From assembly GCA_016872675.1 (NCBI GenBank), contig VGZG01000035.1, positions 1-32,685 on the forward strand: a stretch of 32,685 bases of DNA, given 5' to 3'. Made by a program: the position numbers and the translations under genes. The stretch is from Planctomycetota bacterium (GTDB taxonomy: Bacteria; Planctomycetota; UBA1135; UBA2386). Each line of letters opens with the position of its first letter. Within the stretch, counting starts at the first letter, position 1. Under the pieces are notes generated by a model. It did not search any database, was not told the DNA's origin, and saw only the letters and a program-made list of their open reading frames with translations. Positions 1 through 10,135 of the stretch are shown here, in pieces.

Positions 1-69
1 CAGTGCGCCGCGCACCCGACCGGCCTCGCGATCACCGAGATGCAGTCGATCCAGGTGACCGGCCACTAA
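1..69 (+). CDS. C-terminal end of an unidentified protein (5' truncated by window)
   Basis: Reading frame 1 is open from the first base and ends at TAA 67-69, giving 22 residues that end in QVTGH. No start codon is in the window, so this is only the tail of an upstream gene. The fragment is too short to assign to a family. It is called coding because the frame is open up to a stop and is followed by a long gene-free stretch. A chance open frame cannot be excluded in DNA this GC-rich. Confidence 0.4.
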   Translation, partial: QCAAHPTGLAITEMQSIQVTGH

Positions 70-428
70 GCCGGTTTGCCTGCCCACCGGCGCCGACCGA
101 TCGGCGCCCGCGCCCCGCGCCCGACCCAGCGTCGGGCGCGCGCCGTTTCGGGGCGCGCGATCGCGATCAGGGCCAGCAGCGGCAGGCACATGCGCCGGTC
201 GGCGCACGGCTCGGTGACGATCGGCAGGATCGAGCTGGTCGGCGCCAGCAGCAGGCATAGACAACAAAAACAGGCCCACGGCCCAACCGGCAGAGCCTGC
301 GTGCGAACGCAGATTGCTCGGCGGCGGCACAGCGGACGCCTCGGCGAAGAGGCGCGGCGCGCCTGCCGCGGATTCGTCGGCGGCCAGGGGAGAGTTGCGC
401 GCGCGCAGCGACCGGCGCGGCGAAGAAA
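70..428. other. gene-free stretch between gene tail and tRNA-Pro
   Basis: About 360 bases hold no convincing protein gene. The open frames crossing it are Arg/Ala-rich on both strands, which is typical of antisense and off-frame reading in high-GC DNA. A minus-strand frame encodes a hydrophobic run near 190-290 but has no credible start and would overlap the tRNA. Two structures are visible: a terminator-like hairpin with an A/T tract at 261-284, and a perfect 6-bp stem, CTGCGT (297-302) with ACGCAG (307-312), around a GCGA loop. Both lie downstream of the minus-strand tRNA and may belong to its 3' processing or termination. Confidence 0.5.
261..284 (-). terminator. rho-independent terminator-like hairpin downstream of tRNA-Pro
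   Basis: On the minus strand a GGGCC-GTG-GGCCT hairpin (outer G-U pair) is followed directly by TGTTTTTGTTGT. This is one of the few T-rich tracts in the region. It lies about 145 nt past the 3' end of the minus-strand tRNA-Pro, with no other gene between, so it plausibly ends the tRNA transcript. The stem is short. Confidence 0.45.
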
Positions 429-505
429 TGGTCGGAGCGAGAAGATTTGAACTTCCGACCCCCTGCACCCCATGCAGGTGCGCTACCAGGCTGCGCTACG
501 CTCCG
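429..505 (-). tRNA. tRNA-Pro (anticodon GGG)
   Basis: Read on the minus strand, a full cloverleaf folds. The acceptor stem CGGAGCG pairs with CGCTCCG, followed by discriminator A and an encoded CCA (429-431). The D arm is GCGC/GCGC around AGCCTGGTA. The anticodon stem CCTGC/GCAGG encloses ATGGGGT, placing anticodon GGG at 469-471. The T arm has loop TTCAAAT. Pro-GGG with a C1:G72 pair fits bacterial tRNA-Pro. It reads the CCC and CCU proline codons. The gene stands alone, and a promoter-like pair lies upstream at 553-580. Confidence 0.97.
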
Positions 506-552
506 ACCCGAGTCGAACGATGAAGGCGGTGAAGCCCTCTGGGGAGCCGAGG

Positions 553-580
553 ATGGTAGCGACGCGCTCCGGCGCGGCAA
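553..580 (-). promoter_or_regulatory. possible promoter for tRNA-Pro
   Basis: On the minus strand TTGCCG (575-580) and TACCAT (553-558) are separated by 16 bp, ending about 47 nt before the tRNA 5' end. The hexamers match the sigma70 pattern only in part. The -10 resembles the TANCNT-type boxes in front of several protein genes in this window. Confidence 0.3.
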
Positions 581-654
581 GGGTCGAGGCAGAACGCGCG
601 AGCGCTGCGGGCTGCGGGCTTGCGCTGCTCGCCGCCATCGCGTCGCCTGCGGCG

Positions 655-2010
655 ATGCGCCTCCTGCCGCCACTGCGCGCCGCGCTCGTCCACGCTGTCG
701 CCGTCCTCGCCGCCGTCGTCCGCGCCGTCGCCGCCACCGCAGCGTTCGCGCCCGCCGCAGCGCCGCAAACGCCGTCCGCCACCGCGCCGCACGTCATCAT
801 CCCGGCGTTCACCGCGTACGCGCATCCCGACCCAGCGCGCATGCGCCGCAACGACGACGGCAGCGTGGCCCGCGCGCACGGCGAGCTGCGTTGGTTCGTC
901 GACGTCGCGACACCGGGCGAACTGCGCCTCGCGCTCGCGCGGCTCGCCGACGCGCCGGCAGCGCAGCTGCAGTGGCACGTCGAAGCGGTCGACGCGCCGC
1001 TGGGCGCGCCGACGAACTGGACATCGATCGGCGCCAGCGCCGGCCAGCGCGACGTCGCGCTCGGCGCCGCGACCGTCGCCGCCGGGCCGCATCGCATCGC
1101 GCTGCGCGCCGACGGCGACGCGCCGCTGCTGGCCCTCGCGCGGCTCGACCTGCGCGGCCCCGCGGCCGCCGGACTGCACGCCAACGTCGCCGAACGCCGC
1201 AACGCCGCGTCGATCCACCTCGGCTACGTCGTGCCGCAGTCGCTGCGCGCCGACGTCGCGTGGTTCCACGTCACCGTGACGCCGCGCACCGACCCGCTGT
1301 GGTCGTACTACATGGCGACCGGGTGGCACCGCGGCTACTTCGGCATGCAGGTCAACTCGCCGACCGAACGGCGCGTGATCTTCAGCGTGTGGGACAGCGG
1401 CGACGAAGCGATCGACCGCAAGAAGGTCGCCGCCGCCGACCGCGTGCAGCTGGTCGCCAAGGGCGCCGGCGTGCACGCCGGCGACTTCGGCAACGAGGGC
1501 ACCGGCGGCCGCAGCCACTGGCAGCACCCGTGGCGCCTGGGCGAGACCTTCCGCTTCCTGCTGCACGCGCGCGTCGACGGCAGCGCGACGATCTACACCG
1601 GCTGGTTCTGGCTCGCCGAGACGAAGTCGTGGCGGCTGATCGCGAGCTTTCGCGCGCCCAAGGACGGCAAGCTGCCGCGCGGGCTGTACTCGTTCTCGGA
1701 GAACTTCGCCGGCGAGAACGGCGACGCGCTGCGCGAAGCGGAGTTCGGCGACGTCTTCGTGCGCGCGGCCGACGGCCCGTGGACGGCGCTCGTAGAGGCG
1801 CGCTTCACGCACGATCCGACCGGCGAGTCGATCCGCCGCGACCGCTGGGGCCTCGTGCGCGGCGACCGCTTCGTGCTCGGCCACGGCGGCTTCGCGACGC
1901 CGCCGGCGGGCGCGGCGCGGCGCTACGACGAACGTCTGCGCGCGCCGGTCGCGGCGTGGACGCCGCCGGCCGACGCCACGCTGCCGACGCCGCCGACCAC
2001 GGCGAAGTGA
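655..2010 (+). CDS. secreted DUF3472-domain protein
   Basis: This 451-residue protein starts with a signal-peptide-like segment (MRLLPP followed by a long Ala/Val stretch). The N-terminal half is beta-rich and resembles the DUF5077-type domain often found before DUF3472. The C-terminal half carries DUF3472 hallmarks: WSYYMATGWHRGYFGMQ starting at residue 216, then FSVWDSGDE, EGTGG, and a run of Trp/Tyr-rich strands. Members are exported and thought to bind or act on carbohydrate, but their biochemical role is unknown. The frame is open back through the tRNA; earlier ATGs at 520 and 553 would add basic residues before the signal peptide, so 655 is preferred. It is followed, tail to tail, by the peptidase at 2099. 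Confidence 0.8.
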   Translation: MRLLPPLRAALVHAVAVLAAVVRAVAATAAFAPAAAPQTPSATAPHVIIPAFTAYAHPDPARMRRNDDGSVARAHGELRWFVDVATPGELRLALARLADAPAAQLQWHVEAVDAPLGAPTNWTSIGASAGQRDVALGAATVAAGPHRIALRADGDAPLLALARLDLRGPAAAGLHANVAERRNAASIHLGYVVPQSLRADVAWFHVTVTPRTDPLWSYYMATGWHRGYFGMQVNSPTERRVIFSVWDSGDEAIDRKKVAAADRVQLVAKGAGVHAGDFGNEGTGGRSHWQHPWRLGETFRFLLHARVDGSATIYTGWFWLAETKSWRLIASFRAPKDGKLPRGLYSFSENFAGENGDALREAEFGDVFVRAADGPWTALVEARFTHDPTGESIRRDRWGLVRGDRFVLGHGGFATPPAGAARRYDERLRAPVAAWTPPADATLPTPPTTAK

Positions 2011-2098
2011 TCGGTCCCGGCGCAGCGCACCACGGCCCTGCCGGCAGCGACCCAACCGGCAACCGCTCACGGGTCGCCGCGGCGCGCCTCCCCCGCCA

Positions 2099-4225
<2,127 letters not shown>

Positions 4226-4304
4226 CGGGAGCGGCGCATGTGGCCGCCGACGATGTGACCCGTTCGGTCGTCGCGACGCCAGCGCGGTGGATCCGCGCGA
4301 CCCG

Positions 4305-4703
4305 TCACCACCGCAGATAGGTCACGACCACGCGCTGGCCGTCGACGTCGACGAGGATCTTGGCCGGACGACCACCGCTGCCATGCTCGAGTGACGCGAA
4401 GTCGCCGCCGCGTCGCCGCAGTTCGTCGACGAAGGCGTAGTAGCGGCTCGCGCGGTCGTCGGCGAACTCGCTGCCGACGAGGACATGACGGTCGTAGGGC
4501 ACGCGCGAACCGTCGCTGACGGTGACCGTGTCCGGCCGCGGCGGCGATTGCGCGCTGGCGAGCGCATCGAGGACCAGCTGGCGCGCGTCGCCGCGCAGCG
4601 GCAGCGGTTCGTACGGGCCGCGGGGCGGCGCGGCACACGCCGCGACCAGGAGGACGACGCCGAGCCGCAGCGGCCGGCGAACTGCTTGGCGATGGATCTG
4701 CAT
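4305..4703 (-). CDS. small putative lipoprotein, function unknown
   Basis: This 132-residue protein has a basic start (MQIHRQAVRRPLRL), a short hydrophobic stretch and a lipobox LLVAAC, so lipid attachment is expected. The mature part has a Ser-rich, charged middle and ends in beta-like segments (KILVDVDGQRVVVTYLRW). I do not recognise the family. The ATG at 4703 is chosen over longer in-frame starts because it gives a compact lipoprotein signal. It lies 79 nt upstream of the peptidase gene on the same strand and is divergent from the DUF3332 gene, with 62 nt between the two starts. Confidence 0.65.
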   Translation of the reverse strand: MQIHRQAVRRPLRLGVVLLVAACAAPPRGPYEPLPLRGDARQLVLDALASAQSPPRPDTVTVSDGSRVPYDRHVLVGSEFADDRASRYYAFVDELRRRGGDFASLEHGSGGRPAKILVDVDGQRVVVTYLRW

Positions 4704-4765
4704 GCTTGCGCGACCGGAGCCGTGCGGAGAGTGTTGCGCGCGCCCCCTCACATGCAACAAGCACC

Positions 4766-5059
4766 ATGAACAACCCGACCCGCAAGTTCGCCGCCATTGC
4801 GGCGCTCTTCGCCTGCCTCGTCGCCCCGTCGTGCATCGGCCCGGACAACCTGTACCGCGGCGTCAGCACGTGGAACTCGAAGGCCACCGAGAGCAAGTAC
4901 CTCAACGAGGTCATCTTCCTCGGCCTTCACCTCGTGCCGGTCTACCCGATTGCGATGTTCGGCGACCGCATCGTCTGCAACTCGATCGAGTTCTGGACGG
5001 GCAACAACCCGATCGGCAAGCCCGAGGAGTTCAAGCCGCAGGCGACGGCGGCGAAGTGA
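4766..5059 (+). CDS. DUF3332-family small lipoprotein
   Basis: This 97-residue protein has a short signal (MNNPTRKFAAIAALFACLV) and a lipobox-like LVAPSC. The rest matches the DUF3332 pattern: YRGVSTWN, NEVIFLGLHLVPVYPIA, then NSIEFWTGNNPIG. Two hydrophobic segments surround the VPVYPIA stretch. The role of DUF3332 proteins is not known; they are small envelope proteins. The frame is open upstream to 4706, but the segment before M4766 is basic and would spoil the signal. A TlpA-like gene follows after 51 nt. Confidence 0.8.
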   Translation: MNNPTRKFAAIAALFACLVAPSCIGPDNLYRGVSTWNSKATESKYLNEVIFLGLHLVPVYPIAMFGDRIVCNSIEFWTGNNPIGKPEEFKPQATAAK

Positions 5060-5074
5060 TCGCGCCGCGGGCCG

Positions 5075-5104
5075 TGTGACTATCCTGCAGTGTGCGCCTA
5101 AGCT
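5075..5104 (+). promoter_or_regulatory. putative promoter of the TlpA-like gene
   Basis: TGTGAC (5075-5080) and TAAGCT (5099-5104) are 18 bp apart, and TAAGCT ends 6 nt before the ATG at 5111. With a normal -10 to start-site distance the transcript would begin at or near the A of the ATG. This would be leaderless, which fits the absence of a Shine-Dalgarno sequence. Confidence 0.4.
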
Positions 5105-5110
5105 GTTGCC

Positions 5111-6235
5111 ATGCCCGCTACTGCCATGCCGCGCCCTCGCCGCACCATGCTCGCCTGCCTGTCACTGCTCACTGCCATCGCCGCGCCCGTCGCGGCCCAG
5201 TCTGACTGGTCGCGCGACGCCGCCATCGCCGAGTTGAAGGAACTGGCGCTGACCAAGACACCGATGGCCGAGTGGAAGGCGCGCGACGCCAAGATCGCCG
5301 CGTGGAGCGAGCGCGTCGCCGCGAGCAAACTCGACCTCGGCGACCACCGCTTCCTGCTCGGCGTCGCTGCGTACTTCGGCAAGGACATCGACGGCGCGAG
5401 CGCGATCATGCTCGCCGAACTGGCGGCACGCGACGGCAAGCTGCCGACCAGCGACTTCGACATGATCGTCGGCCGCACGCTGATGAACCGCGTGATCCTC
5501 GCCGCGCGCGTCAAGGACTTCGCCGCCGCGGACGCCGCGCTGGGGCATGCGATGCGGCTGTATCCCGAGCCGGCGATGGTCGCGCGCGCCGTTCGCACCG
5601 TCGTCGGCGACGACGAGACGCCCGCAGCCGTGGCGCTGCTCGACGACGCGCTAGGCCGCCTGTTCGCCGACGCGCGCGTCGAACCGCAGGCACGCGTCGC
5701 CGCGGTCAAGGCGATGTTCACGCCGCGGCAACCTGCTGCTGCCGCCGGCGACAAGGGCGGCGCGGCGGCGGTCAAGCCGTTTTCGGCGACCGACATGGAC
5801 GGCAACGCGGTGTCGCTCGCGGCGATGCAGGGCAAGGTCGTGCTCGTCGACTTCTGGGCGACGTGGTGCGGGCCGTGCCTGCGCGAGATGCCCAACGTCG
5901 TCGCCGCGCACCGCAAGCACGCCGCGGATGGCTTCGCCGTGCTCGGCATCAGCCTCGACGGCGAGCCCGGCCAGGAGCGCGGCAAGCCGGTGATCCCGCC
6001 GGCGAAGGACGGCGAGATGTCGGCCAAGATCCGCGCCAAGGCCAAGGAACTCGGCATGGACTGGCCGCAGGTCTACGAAGGCGGCGGCTGGGAGACGCGC
6101 CTCGCCAAGGAGAACGACATCAAGTCGATCCCGGCGACCTACCTGCTCGACCGCAAGGGCGTGGTGCGCTACCGCAACCTGCGCGGCGAGGAACTGGGCA
6201 AGCGCGTGGCGGAACTGCTGGCCGAGAAGCCCTGA
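5111..6235 (+). CDS. exported TlpA-like thioredoxin-fold protein with helical N-terminal domain
   Basis: This 374-residue protein has a signal peptide ending near PVAAQ. Residues about 35-200 are Ala-rich, helical and repeat-like. A TlpA/AhpC-type thioredoxin domain runs from about residue 225 to the end, with the redox motif WCGPC at 252-256 preceded by VVLVDFWAT. SIPATYLLDRKGVV near the C-terminus carries the cis-Pro. Such proteins reduce or exchange disulfides in periplasmic proteins or cytochrome c apoproteins; the partner here is unknown. M6 (MPRPRR) is an alternative start. The gene has its own promoter-like box and is followed after 108 nt by mqnC. Confidence 0.9.
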   Translation: MPATAMPRPRRTMLACLSLLTAIAAPVAAQSDWSRDAAIAELKELALTKTPMAEWKARDAKIAAWSERVAASKLDLGDHRFLLGVAAYFGKDIDGASAIMLAELAARDGKLPTSDFDMIVGRTLMNRVILAARVKDFAAADAALGHAMRLYPEPAMVARAVRTVVGDDETPAAVALLDDALGRLFADARVEPQARVAAVKAMFTPRQPAAAAGDKGGAAAVKPFSATDMDGNAVSLAAMQGKVVLVDFWATWCGPCLREMPNVVAAHRKHAADGFAVLGISLDGEPGQERGKPVIPPAKDGEMSAKIRAKAKELGMDWPQVYEGGGWETRLAKENDIKSIPATYLLDRKGVVRYRNLRGEELGKRVAELLAEKP

Positions 6236-6325
6236 GCGCCTGCGGGCGCGGGCGGCTCGGGGGCGATGGACGCCGCCGCGGGCCTTCCCCGCCGCTCCGG
6301 CCTTCCGATGCGGCCGGGCGCGGCC

Positions 6326-6331
6326 TACCTT
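6326..6331 (+). promoter_or_regulatory. -10-like box before mqnC
   Basis: TACCTT ends 12 nt before the mqnC ATG. A weak -35 candidate (TTCCGA, 6303-6308) is 17 bp upstream. There is no Shine-Dalgarno sequence, and the box belongs to the recurrent TANCNT-like set in this window. Confidence 0.35.
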
Positions 6332-6343
6332 CGTCACCCCGCC

Positions 6344-7540
6344 ATGACGACCGCCGCACCTGCCGATCCGATCCGCCTCCGCGACCTGGGCCACAAGGCC
6401 GTCGACGGCGGCCGGCTGACCGCCGACGAAGCGCTCGCGCTCTACCGCGGCCTCGACCAGCCGTCGCTCGGCTTGCTCGCGCACGACGTGCGCCTGCGCC
6501 TCAACCCGCCGCAGCCCGACGGCTCGGTGCGCGTCACGTACATCGTCGACCGCAACCTCAACCCGACCAACGTCTGCGTCACCGACTGCGGCTTCTGCGC
6601 GTTCTACCGTTCGCCCGGCGACCCCGACGCGTACGTGCTGCCGCGCGAGGTCATCTACCAGAAGGTCGACGAGCTGGTCAGCAAGGGCGGCATCCAGCTG
6701 CTGCTGCAGGGCGGCCACCACCCCAAGCTCAAGACCGACTGGTACGCCGAACTGTTTCGCGACCTCAAGCAGCGCTACCCGCAGGTGTGGATCCACGGCA
6801 TGAGCCCGCCGGAGATCACGCACTTGAGCAAGATGGAGAAGCGGCCGGTGCGCGACGTGCTCGTCGACCTCAAGGCCGCCGGCCTGCAGTCGATCCCCGG
6901 CGGCGGCGCCGAGATCCTGGTCGAGCGCGTGCGCCAGGTCATCGCGCCGAAGAAGGCGACGACCGCGGAGTGGCTCGAGGTCATGCGCCAGTGGGGCCTG
7001 ATGGGCGGCAAGGGCACCGCGACGATGATGTTCGGCCACGTCGAGACCGACGCCGAGCGCATCGAGCACATGCAGCGCGTGCGCGAGCTACAGGACGAGA
7101 CCGGCGTGTTCACGGCGTTCATCCCGTGGACGTTCCAGCCGGAGAACACCGCGATGGGCGCCAGCATGCTCGCGGACCGCGGCGGCATGAAGACCACCGT
7201 CGCCGAGTACCTGCGCACGCTGAGCCTGTCGCGCCTCTACCTGCAGAACGTGCCGCACGTGCAGTCGAGCTTCGTCACGCAGGGCATGAAGACGTGCCAG
7301 ATCGGCCTGTCGATGGGCGCGGACGACTTCGGCTCGGCGATGCTCGAGGAGAACGTCGTCAGCTCGGCCGGCTGCACGCACCCCACCTCGATCCCGGAGA
7401 TCGAGCGCCACATCAAGGACGCCGGCTACGTGCCGCAGCGCCGCAACATGATGTACGAGCCGGTCGAGACGCCGGCGACCGACAAGTTCGGCAACCCGGC
7501 CGGCGCGAAGAAGGCCGTCGTCAGCAAGGTCGAGGCGTGA
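6344..7540 (+). CDS. mqnC: cyclic dehypoxanthinyl futalosine synthase (radical SAM), MqnC
   Basis: This 398-residue radical SAM enzyme has the [4Fe-4S] motif C78-x3-C82-x2-C85 (CVTDCGFC). It catalyses cyclisation of dehypoxanthine futalosine in the futalosine route to menaquinone. LLQGGHHP with a following WY, IHGMSPPEI and SIPGGGAEIL are typical of MqnC and separate it from MqnE and the CofG/H enzymes. The ATG at 6344 is preferred over an in-frame ATG at 6266 because the added stretch is not family-like and contains the promoter-like box. The C-terminus has a short Lys/Ala tail. It lies 111 nt upstream of mqnE in the same direction. The other pathway genes (mqnA, mqnB, mqnD) are not in the window. 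Confidence 0.95.
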   Translation: MTTAAPADPIRLRDLGHKAVDGGRLTADEALALYRGLDQPSLGLLAHDVRLRLNPPQPDGSVRVTYIVDRNLNPTNVCVTDCGFCAFYRSPGDPDAYVLPREVIYQKVDELVSKGGIQLLLQGGHHPKLKTDWYAELFRDLKQRYPQVWIHGMSPPEITHLSKMEKRPVRDVLVDLKAAGLQSIPGGGAEILVERVRQVIAPKKATTAEWLEVMRQWGLMGGKGTATMMFGHVETDAERIEHMQRVRELQDETGVFTAFIPWTFQPENTAMGASMLADRGGMKTTVAEYLRTLSLSRLYLQNVPHVQSSFVTQGMKTCQIGLSMGADDFGSAMLEENVVSSAGCTHPTSIPEIERHIKDAGYVPQRRNMMYEPVETPATDKFGNPAGAKKAVVSKVEA

Positions 7541-7620
7541 CGGACTCGGCGTGACCGGCTCGTTCCACACGACGCGCTGGTCCCTCGTCGCGCGCCCTTC
7601 CCGCCCCGCCACCGGGGGCC

Positions 7621-7626
7621 TAACCT
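7621..7626 (+). promoter_or_regulatory. -10-like box before mqnE
   Basis: TAACCT ends 25 nt before the mqnE ATG, with a weak TTCCCG (7598-7603) 17 bp further up. This suggests mqnE can be transcribed independently of mqnC with a short leader. Confidence 0.33.
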
Positions 7627-7651
7627 GTTCGCTCCCGCCCCCGCTCCGCCG

Positions 7652-8791
7652 ATGAACGCCTTCCAGTACGCGCACCTCGACGACTCGCTCGCCACCAAGC
7701 TGATCGCCCGCGCCGGGCTCGGCGACATCGACGCCAAGGTCCGCAATCGCGAGCGCCTGAGCTTCGAGGACGGCGTCCGGCTGTACGAGACGCCGCACCT
7801 CGCGGCTGTTGGGTTGATGGCCCACCGCGTGCGCACGCGCATGCACGGCAAGAAGGCCTACTTCAACATCAACCAGCACGTCAACTACACCAACATCTGC
7901 ATCTACAGCTGCAAGTTCTGCGCGTTCGCGGCGAAGGAAGGCGAGGAGCGCGCCTACCTGATGACGCCGGCGATCGTCGAGCAGAAGGTGCGCGAGCAGC
8001 TGCACCACCCGGTCACCGAGGTGCACATGGTCGCCGGCATCCACCCGACGATGCCGTACGAGTACTACCTCGATGTCGTGCGCGCGGCCAAGCGCGCGCG
8101 GCCCGACATCCACGTCAAGGCCTTCACCATGGTCGAGATCGACCACATGCTGAAGATCTCGGGCAAGAGCGAGGACCAGGTGTTCGCCGACCTGCGCGAG
8201 GCCGGCCTCGGCAGTTGCCCGGGCGGCGGCGCCGAGGTGCTGGTCGACCGCGTGCACAAGGCGGTGTTCCGCGAGAAGCAGGGCCCGCAGGGCTGGCTCG
8301 ACACCGCGCGCAAGGTGCAGAAGGCCGGCTTCAAGATGAACGCGACGATGCTGTACGGGCACATCGAGCGCGTCGAGGAGCGCGTCACGCACCTCGTCAA
8401 GCTGCGCGAGCTGCAGGACGAGTGCGGCGGCTTCATGGCCTACATCCCGCTGGCGTTCTGGCCGTACCACACCGACCTCGAGAACTTCGGCCACGTCACC
8501 ACCGGCCACCTCGACCAGCGCTCGATCGCGATCGGCCGCCTGATGCTCGACAACTTCCCGCACATCAAGGCGTACTGGATCATGCTGACCCAGGAGTCGG
8601 CGCAGACGGCGCTGTCGTTCGGCGCCAACGACATGGACGGCACGGTGACCGAGGAGAAGATCACCCACGACGCCGGCACCACCGAGCCGCAGGCGCTCAA
8701 CCCGCAGCAGCTCGCGCACCTGATCCGCGAGGCCGGCTACGAGCCGGTGCAGCGCACGACGGTGTACGAGGAGATCGGCGCGGGGGCGTGA
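7652..8791 (+). CDS. mqnE: aminodeoxyfutalosine synthase (radical SAM), MqnE
   Basis: This 379-residue radical SAM enzyme has C83-x3-C87-x2-C90 (CIYSCKFC). It joins SAM's adenosyl group to chorismate-derived 3-[(1-carboxyvinyl)oxy]benzoate to give 6-amino-6-deoxyfutalosine, the first radical step of the futalosine pathway. Family signs are VHMVAGIHP, YEYYLDVVRAAK, VKAFTMVEIDH and SCPGGGAEVL, followed by IPLAFWP and IKAYWIM. The length is usual for the family. MqnE and MqnC act on either side of nucleoside hydrolysis by MqnB, so their adjacency fits one pathway. It is convergent with the amidohydrolase at 8807, leaving a 15-nt gap. Confidence 0.95.
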   Translation: MNAFQYAHLDDSLATKLIARAGLGDIDAKVRNRERLSFEDGVRLYETPHLAAVGLMAHRVRTRMHGKKAYFNINQHVNYTNICIYSCKFCAFAAKEGEERAYLMTPAIVEQKVREQLHHPVTEVHMVAGIHPTMPYEYYLDVVRAAKRARPDIHVKAFTMVEIDHMLKISGKSEDQVFADLREAGLGSCPGGGAEVLVDRVHKAVFREKQGPQGWLDTARKVQKAGFKMNATMLYGHIERVEERVTHLVKLRELQDECGGFMAYIPLAFWPYHTDLENFGHVTTGHLDQRSIAIGRLMLDNFPHIKAYWIMLTQESAQTALSFGANDMDGTVTEEKITHDAGTTEPQALNPQQLAHLIREAGYEPVQRTTVYEEIGAGA

Positions 8792-8806
8792 GCCCCGCCG
8801 CCCCGC

Positions 8807-10135
8807 CTACCGCGGCGCGCCGACGCCGTACTGCAAGCCGTCGATGACCGTGCCGACGCAGTGCGTCGTGTACTCGAACGGATCGCCGTCGAAGAGCGCG
8901 AGGTCGGCGTCCTTGCCGACGACGAGCGAGCCGACGCGGTCGTCGATGCGCAGCAGGCGCGCGGCGTCGACGGTCAGCGCGCGCAGCGCCTGCTCGGGCG
9001 ACAGGCCGCGGCCGACGGCGACGCCGGCCTCGAACAGCACGACGCGGGTCTTCGGCACGTACGCCTCGTAGCCGCTCTGTAGCGCGAACGGCACGCCGGC
9101 GGTGGCGAGCAGCTTGGGCAGCGCCATGGTGCCGTTCTTGAGTTCGCCGCTCGCGCGCGCCATCGCCGGGTGCGGCAGCACCCAGCAACCGGCGGCCTGG
9201 ATCTCGGGCAGCAGCTCGTAGGCCTCGGCGGCGCCGTCGAGCACGACGTCGACGCCAAACTCCTTGCCGACGCGCAGCGCCGACTGCAGATCGAGCGCGC
9301 GGTGCGCGGTGACCAGCAGCGGAACCTCGCGGTCCAGCGCCTTCGCCGCCGCGTCAAGCGCGAGATCGACCGGGGCATTGGGGTCCTTCGCCCGCTTCTG
9401 CGCGTGCTCGCGCGCCTTCTGCAGGTGCTCACGCAGCATCGCCACCGACTTGGCGCGCGTGCCCGGCGACTTGTTGCCCGCGCTGCGGCCGCCTTCGCCA
9501 AGCGTCACCGCCAGCATCGCCAGCGACTTGACGACATCCGCGTCGGCGCTGCGGCCGTGCAGCTTGACGACCATCGTCTGGCCGGCGACCAGCGCGCCGG
9601 GGCCGTGGCCGGTGTGCGCCGTGGTGACGCCAAAGCCGCGCAGCCAGCCGACCAGCGGGTCGCGCGCGTTGTAAGCGTCGAGCGCGCGCAGTTCCGGCTG
9701 CACCGGCGCGCTGCGCTCGAGCATGTCCTGGTCGTGCGGCACGTTGAGCACGCCGCTGAGGCCGACCGTCGCGTGTGCGTCGATCAGGCCGGGCGTGACG
9801 ACTGCGGCGCGCCGCGCCGGCGTGCCGTCGGGGACATCGACGTCGGCGACCGGGCCGACGGCCGCGATCTTGCCGTCGCGCACCAGCACGACGCCGTCGC
9901 GGATCGGCGCGCCGGCCATCGTCCACAGTTCGGCGGCGAACACCGCGAACGTCGGCGGCGATGCAGGCGCAGTCGCCCCGACGCCGCCAGTCGGAGTGAC
10001 GACGGCTGGCGCGGGCGCGGCGGCCGACGCGGCCGGTGTCTGCGGCGCAGTCGCCACGCCACCGCCACCATGCAGCGCTTCGCACGCCGCCAACCACGCC
10101 GCCGCGAGCGGCGCCAACCGGAGCAGGGCGCGCAT
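8807..10135 (-). CDS. amidohydrolase-like secreted protein lacking the metal-binding residues
   Basis: This 442-residue protein has a signal or lipoprotein-like start (MRALLRLAPLAAAWLAAC) and an Ala/Pro/Thr-rich linker to about residue 55. An imidazolonepropionase-type amidohydrolase fold follows. It is a tandem paralogue of the upstream gene: GDPFEYTTH..GTVIDG matches GDPFSVYTR..QTWVEG, and VGKDADLALF matches VGKDADFVVL. All the usual metal ligands are replaced: HxH is H121-A-T, the upstream HHHTH cluster aligns with TAHRA, LHH aligns with LDG, and HTDDG aligns with QSGYE. It is therefore probably not a metal-dependent hydrolase and may be a binding or structural partner. The ATG overlaps the stop of the upstream gene by one base (TAATG), indicating translational coupling. 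Confidence 0.85.
   Translation of the reverse strand: MRALLRLAPLAAAWLAACEALHGGGGVATAPQTPAASAAAPAPAVVTPTGGVGATAPASPPTFAVFAAELWTMAGAPIRDGVVLVRDGKIAAVGPVADVDVPDGTPARRAAVVTPGLIDAHATVGLSGVLNVPHDQDMLERSAPVQPELRALDAYNARDPLVGWLRGFGVTTAHTGHGPGALVAGQTMVVKLHGRSADADVVKSLAMLAVTLGEGGRSAGNKSPGTRAKSVAMLREHLQKAREHAQKRAKDPNAPVDLALDAAAKALDREVPLLVTAHRALDLQSALRVGKEFGVDVVLDGAAEAYELLPEIQAAGCWVLPHPAMARASGELKNGTMALPKLLATAGVPFALQSGYEAYVPKTRVVLFEAGVAVGRGLSPEQALRALTVDAARLLRIDDRVGSLVVGKDADLALFDGDPFEYTTHCVGTVIDGLQYGVGAPR

Noticed and set aside
66-473. Minus-strand frame with a hydrophobic Cys/Leu-rich run
   Set aside because: It overlaps the tRNA and terminator-like hairpin, has no credible start, and its other parts are Arg-rich.
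497-502. TACGCT 17 nt before ATG 520 as a promoter for the DUF3472 gene
   Set aside because: The box is part of the tRNA-Pro acceptor/D-arm region and is explained by the tRNA. ATG 520 is also a poor start for a signal-peptide protein.
5272-7554. 760-codon plus-strand frame across the TlpA and mqnC genes
   Set aside because: It is an off-frame shadow: Arg/Ala/Gly-rich, and it overlaps two clearly identified genes in another frame.
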